From: Gracilaria domingensis
Lineage: Eukaryota; Rhodophyta; Florideophyceae; Gracilariales; Gracilariaceae
Reading direction: 5' to 3'
NCBI GenBank assembly: GCA_022539475.1
Contig: VCMS01000013.1
Location: forward strand, 248,001-312,000
DNA: 64,000 nucleotides
The position numbers and the translations under genes are program-made. Shown here in pieces: positions 23,204 to 33,186 of the stretch; within the stretch, counting starts at the first letter, position 1; the number at the start of each line of letters is the position of its first letter. Below the pieces are notes generated by a model. The model worked only from the letters and a program-made list of their open reading frames with translations, had not been told where the DNA came from and made no database searches.

Positions 23204-24994
23204 CTACACCTTCACATCCACAACGTTTCCATTAGGAACAATCTCCAAATCCTTTCCAATAGTTTCACGATATGTTTTAGACATGGTGGCGAAACTGAAT
23301 TGAGACAACACTCGCTTTCGTCCAGCAGTTCCCATCTGATTTCGGAGTTCTTCGTTGGTAGCTAGCTTCTCAATAGCATCATAAAGTGCCATAGGGTTGT
23401 TTGGTTCAATGAGCAGACCCTCCACATCATTATCCAAAGCCTCTGGAATGCCATCAATGCGGGTGGCTATGACCGGTCTCTCAAACGCCATTCCTTCACA
23501 GATCACGAGCGGAAGCACCTCATTAATGCTTGGGCATAGAATAATATCAGCGGCAAGATAGAACGGCAGGACGTTCTTCTTCACATCCAGAATAGTGGCT
23601 GCCCCTTCGGCACCAGCTGCTTCTAAAGTTTGCTTACATTCCTCGATGTATTCTATCTCATGTTGGCGAATGTAGCGTGCGCCAACCATGAGAAGCTTGA
23701 AGGTCTTGCCATCAGGCAGCGGTCCGTTCATGTACAGCTCTGCGAATGCCTGACATGTAACAAGCTGCGCTTTTCGTTTGCACACAGTTCCCATGTGGAC
23801 TAGGAGCATATCATCAGGACCATACCCCAATTCTTTCCGGACCTTGTCACGGCTCTGAACCGCCCTGAACGCGTTAATACTCGCCAGCGGAATGCCGTTA
23901 TATATGACACGCGCGTTTTCCGGCTCGAACAGTCCGTCATAGCATCTTCGCTGGACGTTGGCCGGGAACACGATCTTGGACGCATTCGTGAATGCATCAA
24001 CAATGGCCTTCTCGTCAAGGTGGGTCATCATGAACACTTCCTTCGCATAATAATTGAACTGGTCCTTGGGCCACGCCTCATGAATAACCCACAGGCAAGG
24101 CACGTTGAGGTCACGAGAGGCATTGATGACCTCTGTGGTCATGATCGTATTCGCAATAGCATACTGGAACTTTTGGAGGACGACGCGAACATCTTGTGGG
24201 TATGAGACAAGCTTCATGTTGCAAATGCTGACTGGAACACCCATTGCTTCATAATCAGCTCTCATGGCACCTTCCTTCGGGGAGACGACCTCAAACGACA
24301 ACTGTTCACGCAGCTCTCTCACCAGATAAAGGAGGAAGTTGTTGGCACCATTCCTCTCCAGAGAATGACAGAAGGCTGCAACCCTGGGTCTCGGCATAAA
24401 GACAGTGCGGTCGATGTAATCGCGAGCGTCTGTAACACTTTCCGGAAGCAGATCAGCGGACTGGTGAACGACGACTTCCTCCGCTGTGATGACAGAAGCG
24501 GATACCCAGCCCAGTATGTCATTGACAACGTCATCGGCAAGCTGATGCTTCTTGGCCATCTCGAGCAGAGCGCGAGTTCGTTCAGCCCTAGCGCGCTGCA
24601 CCACCTTGGCGTTCTCCTCCTGAAAGTGGTGGCCGACGCCACCGAACATATCACCGACGATGCGGTCCGTCTCCGCTTCAGCCTGCTTGATGCTGGCATC
24701 CAGGTGGTACTTGTCGACATCGGCGGCAGTGGAGAGCGAGACAATGTCCGGCGGAGCGACGCCAGTCTTGGCGCGCTCGCGATGCCAGAGGCGCCAACTG
24801 GCGTTCTCCAGGCGGCGGCCATTATCCAGCACGTCCTTGACCTTGGTGAAGACGCGCCAGGTCTTGCGCAGCTCCTCCTCATTCTGGGCCTCCTCGAAGT
24901 ACGGCTCGAAGTCGAACTCCTCGTACGGCACGGCGCCGGCCGGGAGCTCGAGCGCGATGTCGATGACCTCCTTGATAGAGCCGACGCGCTTCAT
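23204..24994 (-). CDS. GT4-family glycosyltransferase
   Basis: A 596-aa GT-B-fold retaining glycosyltransferase (family 4, group 1). The ATG at 24994 (MKRVGSIKEVIDIALELPAG) is preferred; the frame continues open upstream only through the GC-rich promoter and across the opposite-strand SYS1 gene. The first 200 residues are helical and charged and not recognised. The N-terminal Rossmann lobe starts about 205 (FCHSLERNGANNFLLYL). The C-terminal lobe has IYNGIP, MVGARYIRQHEIEYIEE and the EX7E motif at E492/E500 (EVLPLVICE), followed by GIPEAL, which contacts the nucleotide sugar. Donor and acceptor cannot be told from sequence. It shares a divergent promoter with SYS1, a Golgi protein, which fits but does not prove a secretory-pathway role. 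Confidence 0.85.
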   Translation of the reverse strand: MKRVGSIKEVIDIALELPAGAVPYEEFDFEPYFEEAQNEEELRKTWRVFTKVKDVLDNGRRLENASWRLWHRERAKTGVAPPDIVSLSTAADVDKYHLDASIKQAEAETDRIVGDMFGGVGHHFQEENAKVVQRARAERTRALLEMAKKHQLADDVVNDILGWVSASVITAEEVVVHQSADLLPESVTDARDYIDRTVFMPRPRVAAFCHSLERNGANNFLLYLVRELREQLSFEVVSPKEGAMRADYEAMGVPVSICNMKLVSYPQDVRVVLQKFQYAIANTIMTTEVINASRDLNVPCLWVIHEAWPKDQFNYYAKEVFMMTHLDEKAIVDAFTNASKIVFPANVQRRCYDGLFEPENARVIYNGIPLASINAFRAVQSRDKVRKELGYGPDDMLLVHMGTVCKRKAQLVTCQAFAELYMNGPLPDGKTFKLLMVGARYIRQHEIEYIEECKQTLEAAGAEGAATILDVKKNVLPFYLAADIILCPSINEVLPLVICEGMAFERPVIATRIDGIPEALDNDVEGLLIEPNNPMALYDAIEKLATNEELRNQMGTAGRKRVLSQFSFATMSKTYRETIGKDLEIVPNGNVVDVKV

Positions 24995-25729
24995 GGTTGC
25001 GCAAGAACGGGCGCCGAGGCTCTGCGGCGTGCGAGCGAGCCGCGCGTGGGCGTGTGCCGGCGGGGCGCACGGCGGGCGGCGCTTATGAGCTCGCGCGGCG
25101 GCGCGAGGTGATGGGAAAGCATGACGACGACACGAATCGGAGCTGGAATGGGTGGACGAGTGCCGCGGGCACGCAATGCGGATGCGTCGCATCTTTCGTT
25201 TGCACCGCATCACTTTGCACGCGCCGCGCTGATTGGCGCGCTCGGCAGTGCCGCCCGCCGACAGCGCGCCCACGTGTGTGGCCGCGTTTAATTGGCTACA
25301 CGCGCGCACCCGTCCGCGCATGCAGTTCGCTGAATTGTGATTGGTTGTATGCTGCTGGACACGCGGACATGCGCCCACGCGTACAGCGCCCAAGTCGAAT
25401 TGTTGCTGACTGTAGCCAAAAAGGCAGACAGTTGCACGCATGCTCCACGCTTGCTTCCGCTTTCCGCGCCAACGCGTCTGGCGCGCCTGCCGCCGCTGCT
25501 CCGAGAGAGAGCGCTTCCCGCCCACCCGTCTTCGCCACCCCCCGCGCCCGCGCTGTCCAACCTGTCGCGTCAACCTGTCGCGCCAAGCTGTCGCGCCAAG
25601 CTGTCGCGTCCCTCTCGCTCGCGCACCGCCCCTCCTCTCTCCCCAGCTGCTCCCCACCCAACGCGCTCCACCCTGGCTGCTTCCACCCCGCCGCGATCCC
25701 TCCCCTTTCTCGCCCGTTTTTCGCGCGCC
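24995..25729. promoter_or_regulatory. Bidirectional promoter island (GT4/SYS1)
   Basis: A 735-bp GC-rich spacer between divergent start codons. It carries CACGTG at 25271-25276 and ATTGG/CCAAT boxes near 25228, 25289 and 25340. Closer to SYS1 there is a C-rich pyrimidine tract with CTGTCGCG repeats (about 25560-25612), probably 5' UTR. Confidence 0.55.
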
Positions 25730-26326
25730 ATGGCCGTCAACGGCTCCTTCTACGGGCGCGAACGCTTCGATCCAGTGCTCATTCTCGCTCAAATCGTGCT
25801 CTTGCAAGCCTGTTTCTACACCTCGTACCTGCTGTTGCTCGTCATTTTTAACTATGCCACCGGCACAACAACCTCCATCACCGACCAGATTTTCAACTAT
25901 TCGTACATCACGCTGCGCCACTTTCCCGGCTGGGTCACCTGCACAGCCTTGCTCATCTCCGCGTGCGGCCCGGCTGCCATTGCCTTCGTCGCCTTGGTAG
26001 GCCGTGCGAAACGCTGCGTCGACTTTGCATGCACGCTGTTCATCTCGCATATCATAGCCACATCTGTTCATTCCGGCTTTCCGAACACCTTTATGTGGTG
26101 GTTGCTCAACATCCTGGCCACTGCTGGCCTGGCCACCGTGGGCGAGGCCATTAGTTTGCGGCTCGAGCTTCGAGAAATTGCCGTGCCGCGCGATGATGCT
26201 AGACGCACCGACAACGCTAAGAACCAACCTACCGATCTCGAGGCCGCCTTGAATCATGACTCGCATCCACAGCCTTCTTCCACCACGCCCGAAGCGGAAT
26301 CCGTGGTACTTACACAACCTGTATGA
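25730..26326 (+). CDS. SYS1: SYS1-like Golgi membrane protein
   Basis: A 198-aa four-helix membrane protein. The family start is recognised as MAVNGSFYGRERFDPVLILAQIVLLQ, with the invariant WDP/FDP-type motif. Later come a second helix ending in a Gly-Arg-Lys turn (VGRAKRCVDFACTLFISH), SGFPNTFMWW, and a last helix ending GEAISLRLELREI. SYS1 recruits the small GTPase ARL3/ARFRP1 to the trans-Golgi and supports vesicle tethering. A polar tail (about 150-198) follows the last helix. The ATG at 25730 is preferred because the family homology starts exactly there; the frame is open upstream only in low-complexity sequence. It converges with the TOC34-like gene 224 bp downstream. Confidence 0.88.
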   Translation: MAVNGSFYGRERFDPVLILAQIVLLQACFYTSYLLLLVIFNYATGTTTSITDQIFNYSYITLRHFPGWVTCTALLISACGPAAIAFVALVGRAKRCVDFACTLFISHIIATSVHSGFPNTFMWWLLNILATAGLATVGEAISLRLELREIAVPRDDARRTDNAKNQPTDLEAALNHDSHPQPSSTTPEAESVVLTQPV

Positions 26327-26550
26327 TTATTTCGTTATTCCGAACCTGATCCTGCCTGTGTTTGTCGAACAACCAGCCTTGTACTGCACATCTGCCGTGC
26401 TTAGTCTTTGTAGCTTTGCCCGCACCTGTCGCATCTTTCACTCTCTATCTATACATCTAACTTTTTTTGAGTTCTCTGTAAAGGAGCACTTGGCTCATTT
26501 GCGCTACTATGATCAAATCTTTACGAGTCTCGCGTCGCGATATGAGTGGG

Positions 26551-28407
26551 CTAGTCGTCGTCTTTCGGAAGTAGATGCTTCCATTTGTGTTTGTTGTCAA
26601 GAGTATAACTCTGCGTATACGTCTTTTCGCCATCCTGCAAATTGTCCCAATCGACGTGCACGTCACCTCCCTTGGTTTCGCCCGGCTTTGTGTTTCCATG
26701 TTTGTCGGAAGCTTGGTTCTCGTAAAGTGGGCCGACGCCCTTCACTTGTGGAGTGTTAGTTTGCACAGGCTCGCTTTGCACAGGCTCGCCTTGCACAGGC
26801 TCGCCTTTCACAGCTTGGCGATCCACAGCGTCGGCCTGTTCCGAGCCGAAAAACTCTTTTTCCTCGTCCTTCAACTCTTCCTCCTCCTGTGGCTCAGGCT
26901 CACTGCTGAGAATGACGGATCCATCAGTACCAGGATCCGGTTTGGTGCGTCGTTCAAATTCGTCTTGATCCAGTTTGAGCAACACGTCATCGTCATCCTG
27001 AGCGGCCTTCCACTTGCGGCGACTCTCAGTGATCTGCAAGTACGTGTACAAGCCCAGATACACAAAAGCCACAGTCATGACTGCGGTCCTGATGCCGCCG
27101 CACACAATCTCGCGATGCAAGCGCCGCCACCAGTTGAGAGGGGGCGGCTTGTACTGCTGCTGTTGCTCGGCTCCGTTTTGTTCGACTTGCTCCCTCTGCG
27201 CGCGCACGCTGTTGGCCGTGGCGACCATGGTGTGCACGAGGTGGTGGATCCAGGCGGAGCCGTCCGGCAGGAGGACGTGAGCGTGCTCATCCTTGCGGGC
27301 GCTCTCCGCGAGCTCGACAACAACGGTGGGCGGTCGCGGAGGATCCGAGAAGACGCGTCTGTCTAACGGGTAAACGCCTGACAGAAACAAGTCGTCCAGA
27401 AAGGTGTCTGGCAGCGCAGATGTGCTGCCCGCATCGGTGGAGTCGTCGTTGATGAGGATGGAGTGCAGCTTATCGACGGCGGCGGTGGGCTTGCGCCTCA
27501 GCCACTCGCGCGTGATGGAGTTTTCCAGGCGGGCGAGCGCGGCGGGCGTGAGCTCGGGCGCGGGCTCCGCGGCGGCGGTGTGCTGCGGGCGCGCATGCTG
27601 GCGCACGAGATCGGGGGCGTACTCGATGCCGACGCCGCCCGAGCGCTGCACGGGGTAGAACACCTGCTTGACTTGAAGGTAGAGAAAATCGGAGCGCAGT
27701 GTGACAAACTCTGCGAAGGAGAGGTTGGCGGGCGGCAGGGAGCAGCCTCTAGTGAGCACGAAGATTATCTTGTGCAGCACCTGCTGGCCAAACAAGTGGC
27801 ACAGGTGAGAGAGATGCTCTTTATCATACTTGGCGACGCGCGAGCAGTCTAGGCGGGTGACAAAGAGAATTACATCGAGCGGGCGCGCGTGCGGATCGGC
27901 GGCGACGGCGGCCACGCCGTGCTGCCCCTCGCTCTCCCACACGCGCACGCACAGCGCGGGCGCGGGCGCGGGCGCGGGCTCGCGCGGCGGCAGCGGCAGC
28001 AGGTGGTGCAGCGCGCAGTGCTGCGCGGTTGTGCGCGGCGCGAGCGCGGTGGACAGCGCGTGCAGCACGCGGTGGAAGAGGAAGGGCAGGCGGCGGCGCG
28101 GGCGGCGCTGCGCGCGAAACGGCCGCGCGTGGGGCGCGCGCGGCTGCTGCTGCTGCTGCTGCTGCGGCGGCGGCGGCGGCGGCGCGGCGTAGCGGCGCAG
28201 ATGGGCGACCAGCGCGGTCTTGCCGGCGCGCGCGCGCCCCGCCACCAGCACGCGCAGCGGCGGCTGCGCGCCGAGCGCGCGCAGCGGCGGCTGCGCGCCG
28301 AGCGCGCGCAGCGGCGACGGCGGGCGCGGGCGCGGGCGCGGGCGCGGAGGCGGCATGCGGGCGGCGACAGCGGGCGTGACGCGCGCGCGCGGCCGCGCGC
28401 TTGTCAT
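26551..28407 (-). CDS. TOC34-like plastid outer-envelope GTPase
   Basis: A 618-aa protein from the first ATG (28407); a second ATG at 28356 would give 601 aa. The Pro/Arg-rich N-terminus includes a duplicated LRALGAQPP unit. The P-loop is GRARAGKT (57-64). The segment DVILFVTRLD (about 176-185), then DKEHLSHLCHLFGQQVLHK, VLTRGCSLPP and LSFAEFVTLRS matches the TOC34/TOC159 G domain. A single transmembrane helix lies at about 437-459 (TAVMTVAFVYLGLYTYL). TOC34 is the GTP-regulated receptor for preproteins at the plastid outer envelope. Odd points: the DTPG switch II motif is not recognisable, the G4 motif is TRGC rather than THAQ, and an acidic tail of about 160 residues with GEPVQ repeats follows the helix. 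Confidence 0.7.
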   Translation of the reverse strand: MTSARPRARVTPAVAARMPPPRPRPRPRPPSPLRALGAQPPLRALGAQPPLRVLVAGRARAGKTALVAHLRRYAAPPPPPPQQQQQQQPRAPHARPFRAQRRPRRRLPFLFHRVLHALSTALAPRTTAQHCALHHLLPLPPREPAPAPAPALCVRVWESEGQHGVAAVAADPHARPLDVILFVTRLDCSRVAKYDKEHLSHLCHLFGQQVLHKIIFVLTRGCSLPPANLSFAEFVTLRSDFLYLQVKQVFYPVQRSGGVGIEYAPDLVRQHARPQHTAAAEPAPELTPAALARLENSITREWLRRKPTAAVDKLHSILINDDSTDAGSTSALPDTFLDDLFLSGVYPLDRRVFSDPPRPPTVVVELAESARKDEHAHVLLPDGSAWIHHLVHTMVATANSVRAQREQVEQNGAEQQQQYKPPPLNWWRRLHREIVCGGIRTAVMTVAFVYLGLYTYLQITESRRKWKAAQDDDDVLLKLDQDEFERRTKPDPGTDGSVILSSEPEPQEEEELKDEEKEFFGSEQADAVDRQAVKGEPVQGEPVQSEPVQTNTPQVKGVGPLYENQASDKHGNTKPGETKGGDVHVDWDNLQDGEKTYTQSYTLDNKHKWKHLLPKDDD

Positions 28408-29334
28408 ACGCGCAGACCGCCGCCGCGCATCGCCCCCCGGCGCGGCGGCGCGCGCGCGCGCGAAGCAGCGAAAAAAGTTTTTGATCTGCGCGCGCGCGGC
28501 CGTTTGTTGTCGGCGCGCGTTGTTGTCCACCACGGGCGGCGCGGTTATACGGCGCCAAGTGTATGAGGCAGGCGCGCGGCCGCGCGCGCGCGCCTCGCGC
28601 GCCTCGCGCGCCTACACAACGCGCGCGCCACCGGTGCCGGCGGCCGCGCGGCGCTCGCGCGACGCACTGCGGCGCGGCGGCGGCGCGGCGGCGCGGCGGC
28701 GCGGCGGCGCGGCGGCGCGGCGGCGCGGCGGCGCGGCGGCGCGGCGGCGCGGCGGCGCGGCGGCGCGGCGGTGAGCGGCGGCGGCGCGCGCCACGTGCGG
28801 CCGAGCCGCAGCGCGCGGCGCGCGGCGCGCATCCGCCGCCGCCGCCGCCCGGCACCCGCGCGCGACGCGCCCCCCCAAAATCAGTTCCGCGTTAGTCGAT
28901 AAGTGGCGCCGCCTTTCAAAGCCGTTCCACCACGCGCGCTTGTTGACGTCACGCGCGCGCGTCGCTTCTCGTACCGCGTCGCGTCGCGCGCCCCGCCGCC
29001 CGCCAGCGCGCCCCCCCCCCCCCGCGACTCCCCGCCGCCCCCCGCCGCGCCCCCCTCTCCCCCGCCCCCCTCTCCCCCGCCCCCCCCCCCCCTCGCACCC
29101 GCCCGCCCGCGCCCCCCGCCCCAGCCGCCACCTGCTGCCACAGCATACACGCGCGCGCCTGCTGCTGCAGCCGCGTCCGTCGTGCATGACACATGCGCTC
29201 GCCGTGCGTGCCGCTCAAATAAAACCTCTTCCCCGTTGCGTCTCCCCCCCCTCCCCTTCCCCCCCGCCACCCCCGCCACCCTTCGCCACCCTCGCCACCC
29301 TCCCCCAGCCCTACCCGCGCGCCCCGAGTGCATC
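28408..29334. promoter_or_regulatory. Bidirectional promoter island (TOC34-like/C2H2) with 8-bp tandem repeat
   Basis: Almost pure GC sequence between divergent genes. It includes about 11 copies of the octamer GGCGCGGC (28679-28771), CACGTG at 28792-28797, TGACGTCA near 28944, and long C-runs (about 29010-29100) forming the 5' leader of the zinc-finger gene. Long frames on both strands encode only Arg/Ala/Pro strings. Confidence 0.55.
28679..28771. repeat. Tandem octamer GGCGCGGC, about 11 copies
   Basis: The 8-bp period is unbroken over roughly 93 bp. Because 8 is not a multiple of 3, it opens all frames at once, which explains the overlapping Arg/Ala-rich shadow frames. Confidence 0.85.
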
Positions 29335-30576
29335 ATGTCCGACCTCATGAGCTCTGCGTTCGCCAACTTTGTCGATCAGCGCCGCGTGCCATCGTGCCAT
29401 CGCCCGCCGTGCGCCGCGCCGCCCCCGCTGCCCTACCCCCCCCTCAAGTTGCCGGTGCGGCTGCTGCACGATTCGCCGCCGCCCGCCAAGCGCATGCGTA
29501 GCAGCACGTCGTGCACGTCCACGCTCTCGCTGCCGTCGGTGCCGTCGCCGCTGCCGTCCTCATTGGTGTCGCCCGTGTCCGTTCTCACGCCGGCGCGCCC
29601 GTATGCACCGCCGCCGCCGCCGCCGCCGCCGCCACTGCGCGCGCACCGCCAGTGCGCGCACCGCCAGTGTGCGCAGCTGCCTGGCTTGGGCGCCGTGCTG
29701 TCGCCGCTGAGCGCGCCGCACAGCGCGCCGCACAGCGCGCCGCGCACGCCGCCGGCCGTCGTCGACGTGGCGCCGCCGCGCCTGCCGCCGCCGTCGGTGG
29801 CTACTGCTGCTAGCGCTGCTAGCGCTGCTAGCGCTGCTAGCGCCGCTAGCGCCGCTACGTGTAGCGGCGCTGCTGCAGCCGCCGGCGCCGCCGCCGGGCT
29901 GCGCATGATGGTGGCGGCCGGCGTGGCGCTGAGCTCGGCGCCGTGTGCGCGCGAGTCGCGGAAGCGGCCGCTGCCGCTGCCGCTGCCGCTGCCGCTGCCG
30001 CTGCCGCTGCCGCTGCCGCTGCCGCTGCCGCCTCTGCCCGCCGTGTCGCTGCAGGCCAGCTCGCTGTCGTCGTCGGTGACCAACGGCACCACGACGACGA
30101 CGACCACCACCACGGGCACGGCGTGCCACGAATGCGCCGTGTGTCGCGCGCTGTTCTCGTCCGAAGCGGCGCTGCAGCAGCACCACAAGCGCGCGCATCA
30201 GCGCCCGTACGCGTGCCACATGGTGGGCTGCTCCGCGTCGTTCAGCAAGCAGAACCACCTGTCGCGGCACATCCGCATCGTGCACAACAAGGAGCGGCCG
30301 TTTGCGTGCACGGAGCCGGGCTGCTCGAGCCGGTTTGGCAGCAAGAGCCACCTGGGCGACCACACGCGCGCGGTGCACATGAGGCTGCGCAACTTCAAGT
30401 GCCGCATCTGCAACGCGAGCTGGAGCAAGCGCTTCAACCTGGAGAAGCACATCCGCATCCGGCACCTGGGCGAGAAGCCGTTCCGATGCTCGCTGTGCGC
30501 GCTGTCGTTCGGCACGCGGTCGCACGTTACGCGACACGAGCTCAAGGTGCACAAGCGCGCCGCGACGGGCAAGTAG
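29335..30576 (+). CDS. Five-finger C2H2 zinc-finger protein with Pro/Ala-rich N-terminus
   Basis: A 413-aa putative DNA-binding protein. The ATG at 29335 (MSDLMSSAFANFVDQRRVP) is preferred; upstream in-frame sequence is C-rich leader. Five adjacent C2H2 fingers occupy about 267-406: CAVC, CHMVGC, CTEPGC, CRIC and CSLC, each closed by HX3-4H, joined by TFIIIA-style linkers such as KERPF and GEKPF. The N-terminus has a basic PPAKRMR patch, proline runs and simple repeats: an Ala-Ala-Ser nonamer (about 29806-29862) and a Pro-Leu hexamer CCGCTG tract (about 29965-30033). The role is probably nuclear transcription factor; TFIIIA itself is possible but has nine fingers. A paralogue lies at 62840-63679. 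Confidence 0.88.
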   Translation: MSDLMSSAFANFVDQRRVPSCHRPPCAAPPPLPYPPLKLPVRLLHDSPPPAKRMRSSTSCTSTLSLPSVPSPLPSSLVSPVSVLTPARPYAPPPPPPPPPLRAHRQCAHRQCAQLPGLGAVLSPLSAPHSAPHSAPRTPPAVVDVAPPRLPPPSVATAASAASAASAASAASAATCSGAAAAAGAAAGLRMMVAAGVALSSAPCARESRKRPLPLPLPLPLPLPLPLPLPLPPLPAVSLQASSLSSSVTNGTTTTTTTTTGTACHECAVCRALFSSEAALQQHHKRAHQRPYACHMVGCSASFSKQNHLSRHIRIVHNKERPFACTEPGCSSRFGSKSHLGDHTRAVHMRLRNFKCRICNASWSKRFNLEKHIRIRHLGEKPFRCSLCALSFGTRSHVTRHELKVHKRAATGK

Positions 30577-30749
30577 TGTAGGCCGCGCGCGCATTTTTTT
30601 TCCTTTTTTTTTTTCTTTTTTTTTTTTCTTTTTTTTCTTCTACCTCCCGATAGCCGCTGTCTGCCGCACGGGATGCGCACGTGGGGGAGGGGGGGCGCGC
30701 GCGGGGAGAGGGGGAGAGGGCGCGCGCGCGTTGCGGTCGTACCACCGCC

Positions 30750-30801
<52 letters not shown>

Positions 30802-32005
30802 GTCTGGCGTTGGACGCACCACATGTTACGCACGAGCGCAGCAAGCTTGCAATACAGTGGGCGCAGTGACGCGCGCAGGAGCGCAGTGACGCGCGCGGGA
30901 GCGCAGTGACGCGCGCAGGAGCGCAGTGACGCGCCAAGGAGCGCGACTTGCCGCGCTGTCTGCAGCGCGCGCGGCAGCGTCGCGCGCCCTCGCGCGCGCG
31001 CGCGCACCGCACCGGTGCCGCGCCGCGCGCGCTGAACGCGCAAGGCGCCGCTGTCAGCGCGCGCGCGCTTCGGCCGCCGTGGCACCGCGAATTTGCCCTA
31101 GCTGCCGCGCCGCCGCCGCGCCGCGCGCGCGCGGTTACAGTCGCGCCGCCGCGCGCATCATCGAAGCCGCGCGCGCGCGCGCGGCTGCGGCTGCGGCTGC
31201 GGCTGCGGCTGCGGCGGCGCGCCGCTTGAGAAGATTGCGCCGTAGATACAGCGCGCGCTTGCAGTCCAATTCAAGCCGATATATATCTATTCACTTATCA
31301 TTCGCCGTACCGCTCCTACCCGCGCCGCCGCCGCGCCGCCCGCGCCGCCCGCGCCGCCCGCGCCGCCCGCGCCGCCCGCCGCCCGTTGGCGCCGCCGCCG
31401 CCGCGATACGCGCCGCGCCGCGCCGCGCCAAACATACAAATGACACGTCAGCCACGTGCGCCGCGCCGACGCCGGCGCGCGCGCGCCACGTCAGCGCCGC
31501 TGGCCACAGCGCGCGCGCTGGCCACAGCGCGCGCGCTGGCCAGCGCGCCCGCCGTGGCGCGGCGGCGCGGCCTCCAACGCGCGCGCGCGCTACTGTGCGC
31601 GCGCACACAACGCGGCGCGGCGCGCCCGCGGGGTCGCGCGAGGCCACGTACTGTGCATGTGCACACAACGGCACCACGCACGGCGCGTGCGCCGCTGCGC
31701 CGCTGCGCCGCTGCGCCGCTGCCAGCGCAGCAAGCGCCGAGCCGCCCGCGTGCGCTGGCAGCGCGCTTTATTAGCTGCGCGTCTTGTTCGCCGCGCGCGC
31801 GCCCCGCGCCGTTCGTTCAACCGCAACACCTGCAGCAGCAGCAGCAACTTGAAAGCACCCGCCCGCGCTCCGTCCGTCCTTTGTCGCTCGTTCTTTTCTT
31901 CGTTTCTGTTTGCCATCAAGCAACACCCCCCCCGCGCCCCCGCCGCCTCTCCTCCCGCCCAGCGCTTGCCCCCGTCGTCCCACCACCTCCCACTACGATT
32001 TCACA
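30577..32005. other. GC-rich intergenic region and leader of the downstream gene
   Basis: A pyrimidine tract of T-runs (30594-30643) follows the zinc-finger stop. Then come CACGTG (30678-30683), a GGC trinucleotide run (about 30752-30799), four 20-bp direct repeats (30861-30940), a CGCGCCGCC-type nonamer array (about 31331-31377), CACGTG (31453-31458) and GCTGGCCACA repeats (about 31500-31545). Frames here are compositional artefacts. Confidence 0.55.
30861..30940. repeat. Four 20-bp direct repeats
   Basis: The unit is GCGCAGTGACGCGCGCAGGA, in four exactly phased copies; the second differs by one base and the fourth by two or three. Each copy holds TGACGC, a half-CRE-like core, so the array could be a clustered factor-binding site. 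Confidence 0.8.
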
Positions 32006-33186
32006 ATGGTCTTCATCACTACCGCCACCCGCCACGATGCCGCCACTACCGCCGCGCCCACTGCGGCGCCGCCCCAGTGGTCCGCCGCGCCCTCGTCCGC
32101 CCCACCCGCAGCCGCCAATCTCGCCGTCAACCCCGCCCCCACCGCCGCGCCCGCCTCCCGACCGCGAGCGCCACCACCACCACCACCGCCACCACCGCCA
32201 CCGCCACCACCGCCACCACCACCACCTCCGCCTCCGCCTCCACCACCACCACCGCCGCGCCCACCGATATCGTCACGCTCGCGGAGAAGATGCACATCTG
32301 CGAGTACTACGCCGCGCTCAACAAAGCCCCGTCCACCGCCACCTTCAACAGCCTGTACAAGCGCATGCATCTGGACGCCGCCGACAAACGCGCCGCCGCC
32401 GCCACCTCGCCCGCCGCGTCGCCCATCGCCCCGCTGTCGCCGCCGCCCACGCCGCCGACCACGCCCCCGTGCACCCCCGCCAACCCGCCCGCCTGTTGGC
32501 AGCCCTCTCCCGACACCCCCGACGCCCAGATTGCCGCCGCGCTTGACGCTGTTTCCTTCAACGGAGTCAAGCCCACCTCCGTCGCCCACTTGTTGCAGCT
32601 GCGCGCCTTGCAGACCAGCGCCTTGCAGGAGGCCGACCTCTCCGAACAGCAGCATCACCAAATGTACGATCAATACCAGCACCAGTATATCGCCGCCTTG
32701 GAGACCGCGCGCGCCAGCATGCGCCAGCTGCTGCGTTCACGCGTTCGCGACGCAATTAAGCTGCGCTGCATTAAGCCCAACGCGATTCGAAAGCAAAACA
32801 GTTGCTCGAGCGCTTCAAAGAGTACTGTCAAATCGTCCAAGTCTGTCAAGCCGCTGGCTCACGCCGCTGCCGCCGCCGCTGCCGCCCGAGCTACCAACGC
32901 TGCTGCGACGGTACCGCCGGTCGTATCGCCGGTACCGTCCGATATGTCGCTTGAAGACAGAGTTCATCGTCTTTTTAGAGCTCATCGCTTTATGCTGCGC
33001 GAGTCGGAAAAGATATTGGCGCACATGCGCGTGGCGTATGAAAATGACATATCTCCGATTCTGTCTGACGACGACATGGACGACGATCGCGACCAAGCCG
33101 AGCCAATGCCGAATGGAGGCGTTAATGGAGGCGGCAATGGAGGCGGCAATGGAGCTAATCGCACCGTGCTTAACGTGGCTAATTAG
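32006..33186 (+). CDS. Unrecognised Ala/Pro-rich protein with possible helix-turn-helix; frame shift in microsatellite
   Basis: No family is recognised. From about 32255 the frame ending at 33186 looks strongly coding: VTLAEKMHICEYYAALNK and NSLYKRMHLDAADK, a His/Gln segment, an Arg-rich helix (ASMRQLLRSRVRDAIKL), an Ala run, SLEDRVHRLFRAHRFMLRES, and an acidic/Gly-Asn tail. The first part resembles small helix-turn-helix repeats but this is tentative. That frame has no ATG until 32290, inside the conserved-looking part. The plausible start at 32006 (MVFITTATRHDAATT) lies one frame away. The two frames meet in a CCACCA microsatellite (32160-32255), so a repeat-length change, base error or small unseen intron must join them. 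Encoded length would be about 390 aa. Confidence 0.55.

Noticed and set aside
24995..26317. N-terminal extension of the glycosyltransferase frame
   Set aside because: It crosses the divergent promoter and the antisense of SYS1; the first ATG joined to recognisable sequence is at 24994.
27824..29366. Long Arg/Ala/Pro/Gly-rich open frames on both strands (up to 343 aa)
   Set aside because: They follow from GC-only repeats such as the GGCGCGGC octamer, which leave all frames open, and encode no motif. The real genes start at 28407 (minus) and 29335 (plus).
29560..30594. 344-aa Arg/Gln-rich frame antisense to the C2H2 gene
   Set aside because: Shadow produced by the CTGCCG hexamer and GC-rich codons; the sense strand encodes five zinc fingers.
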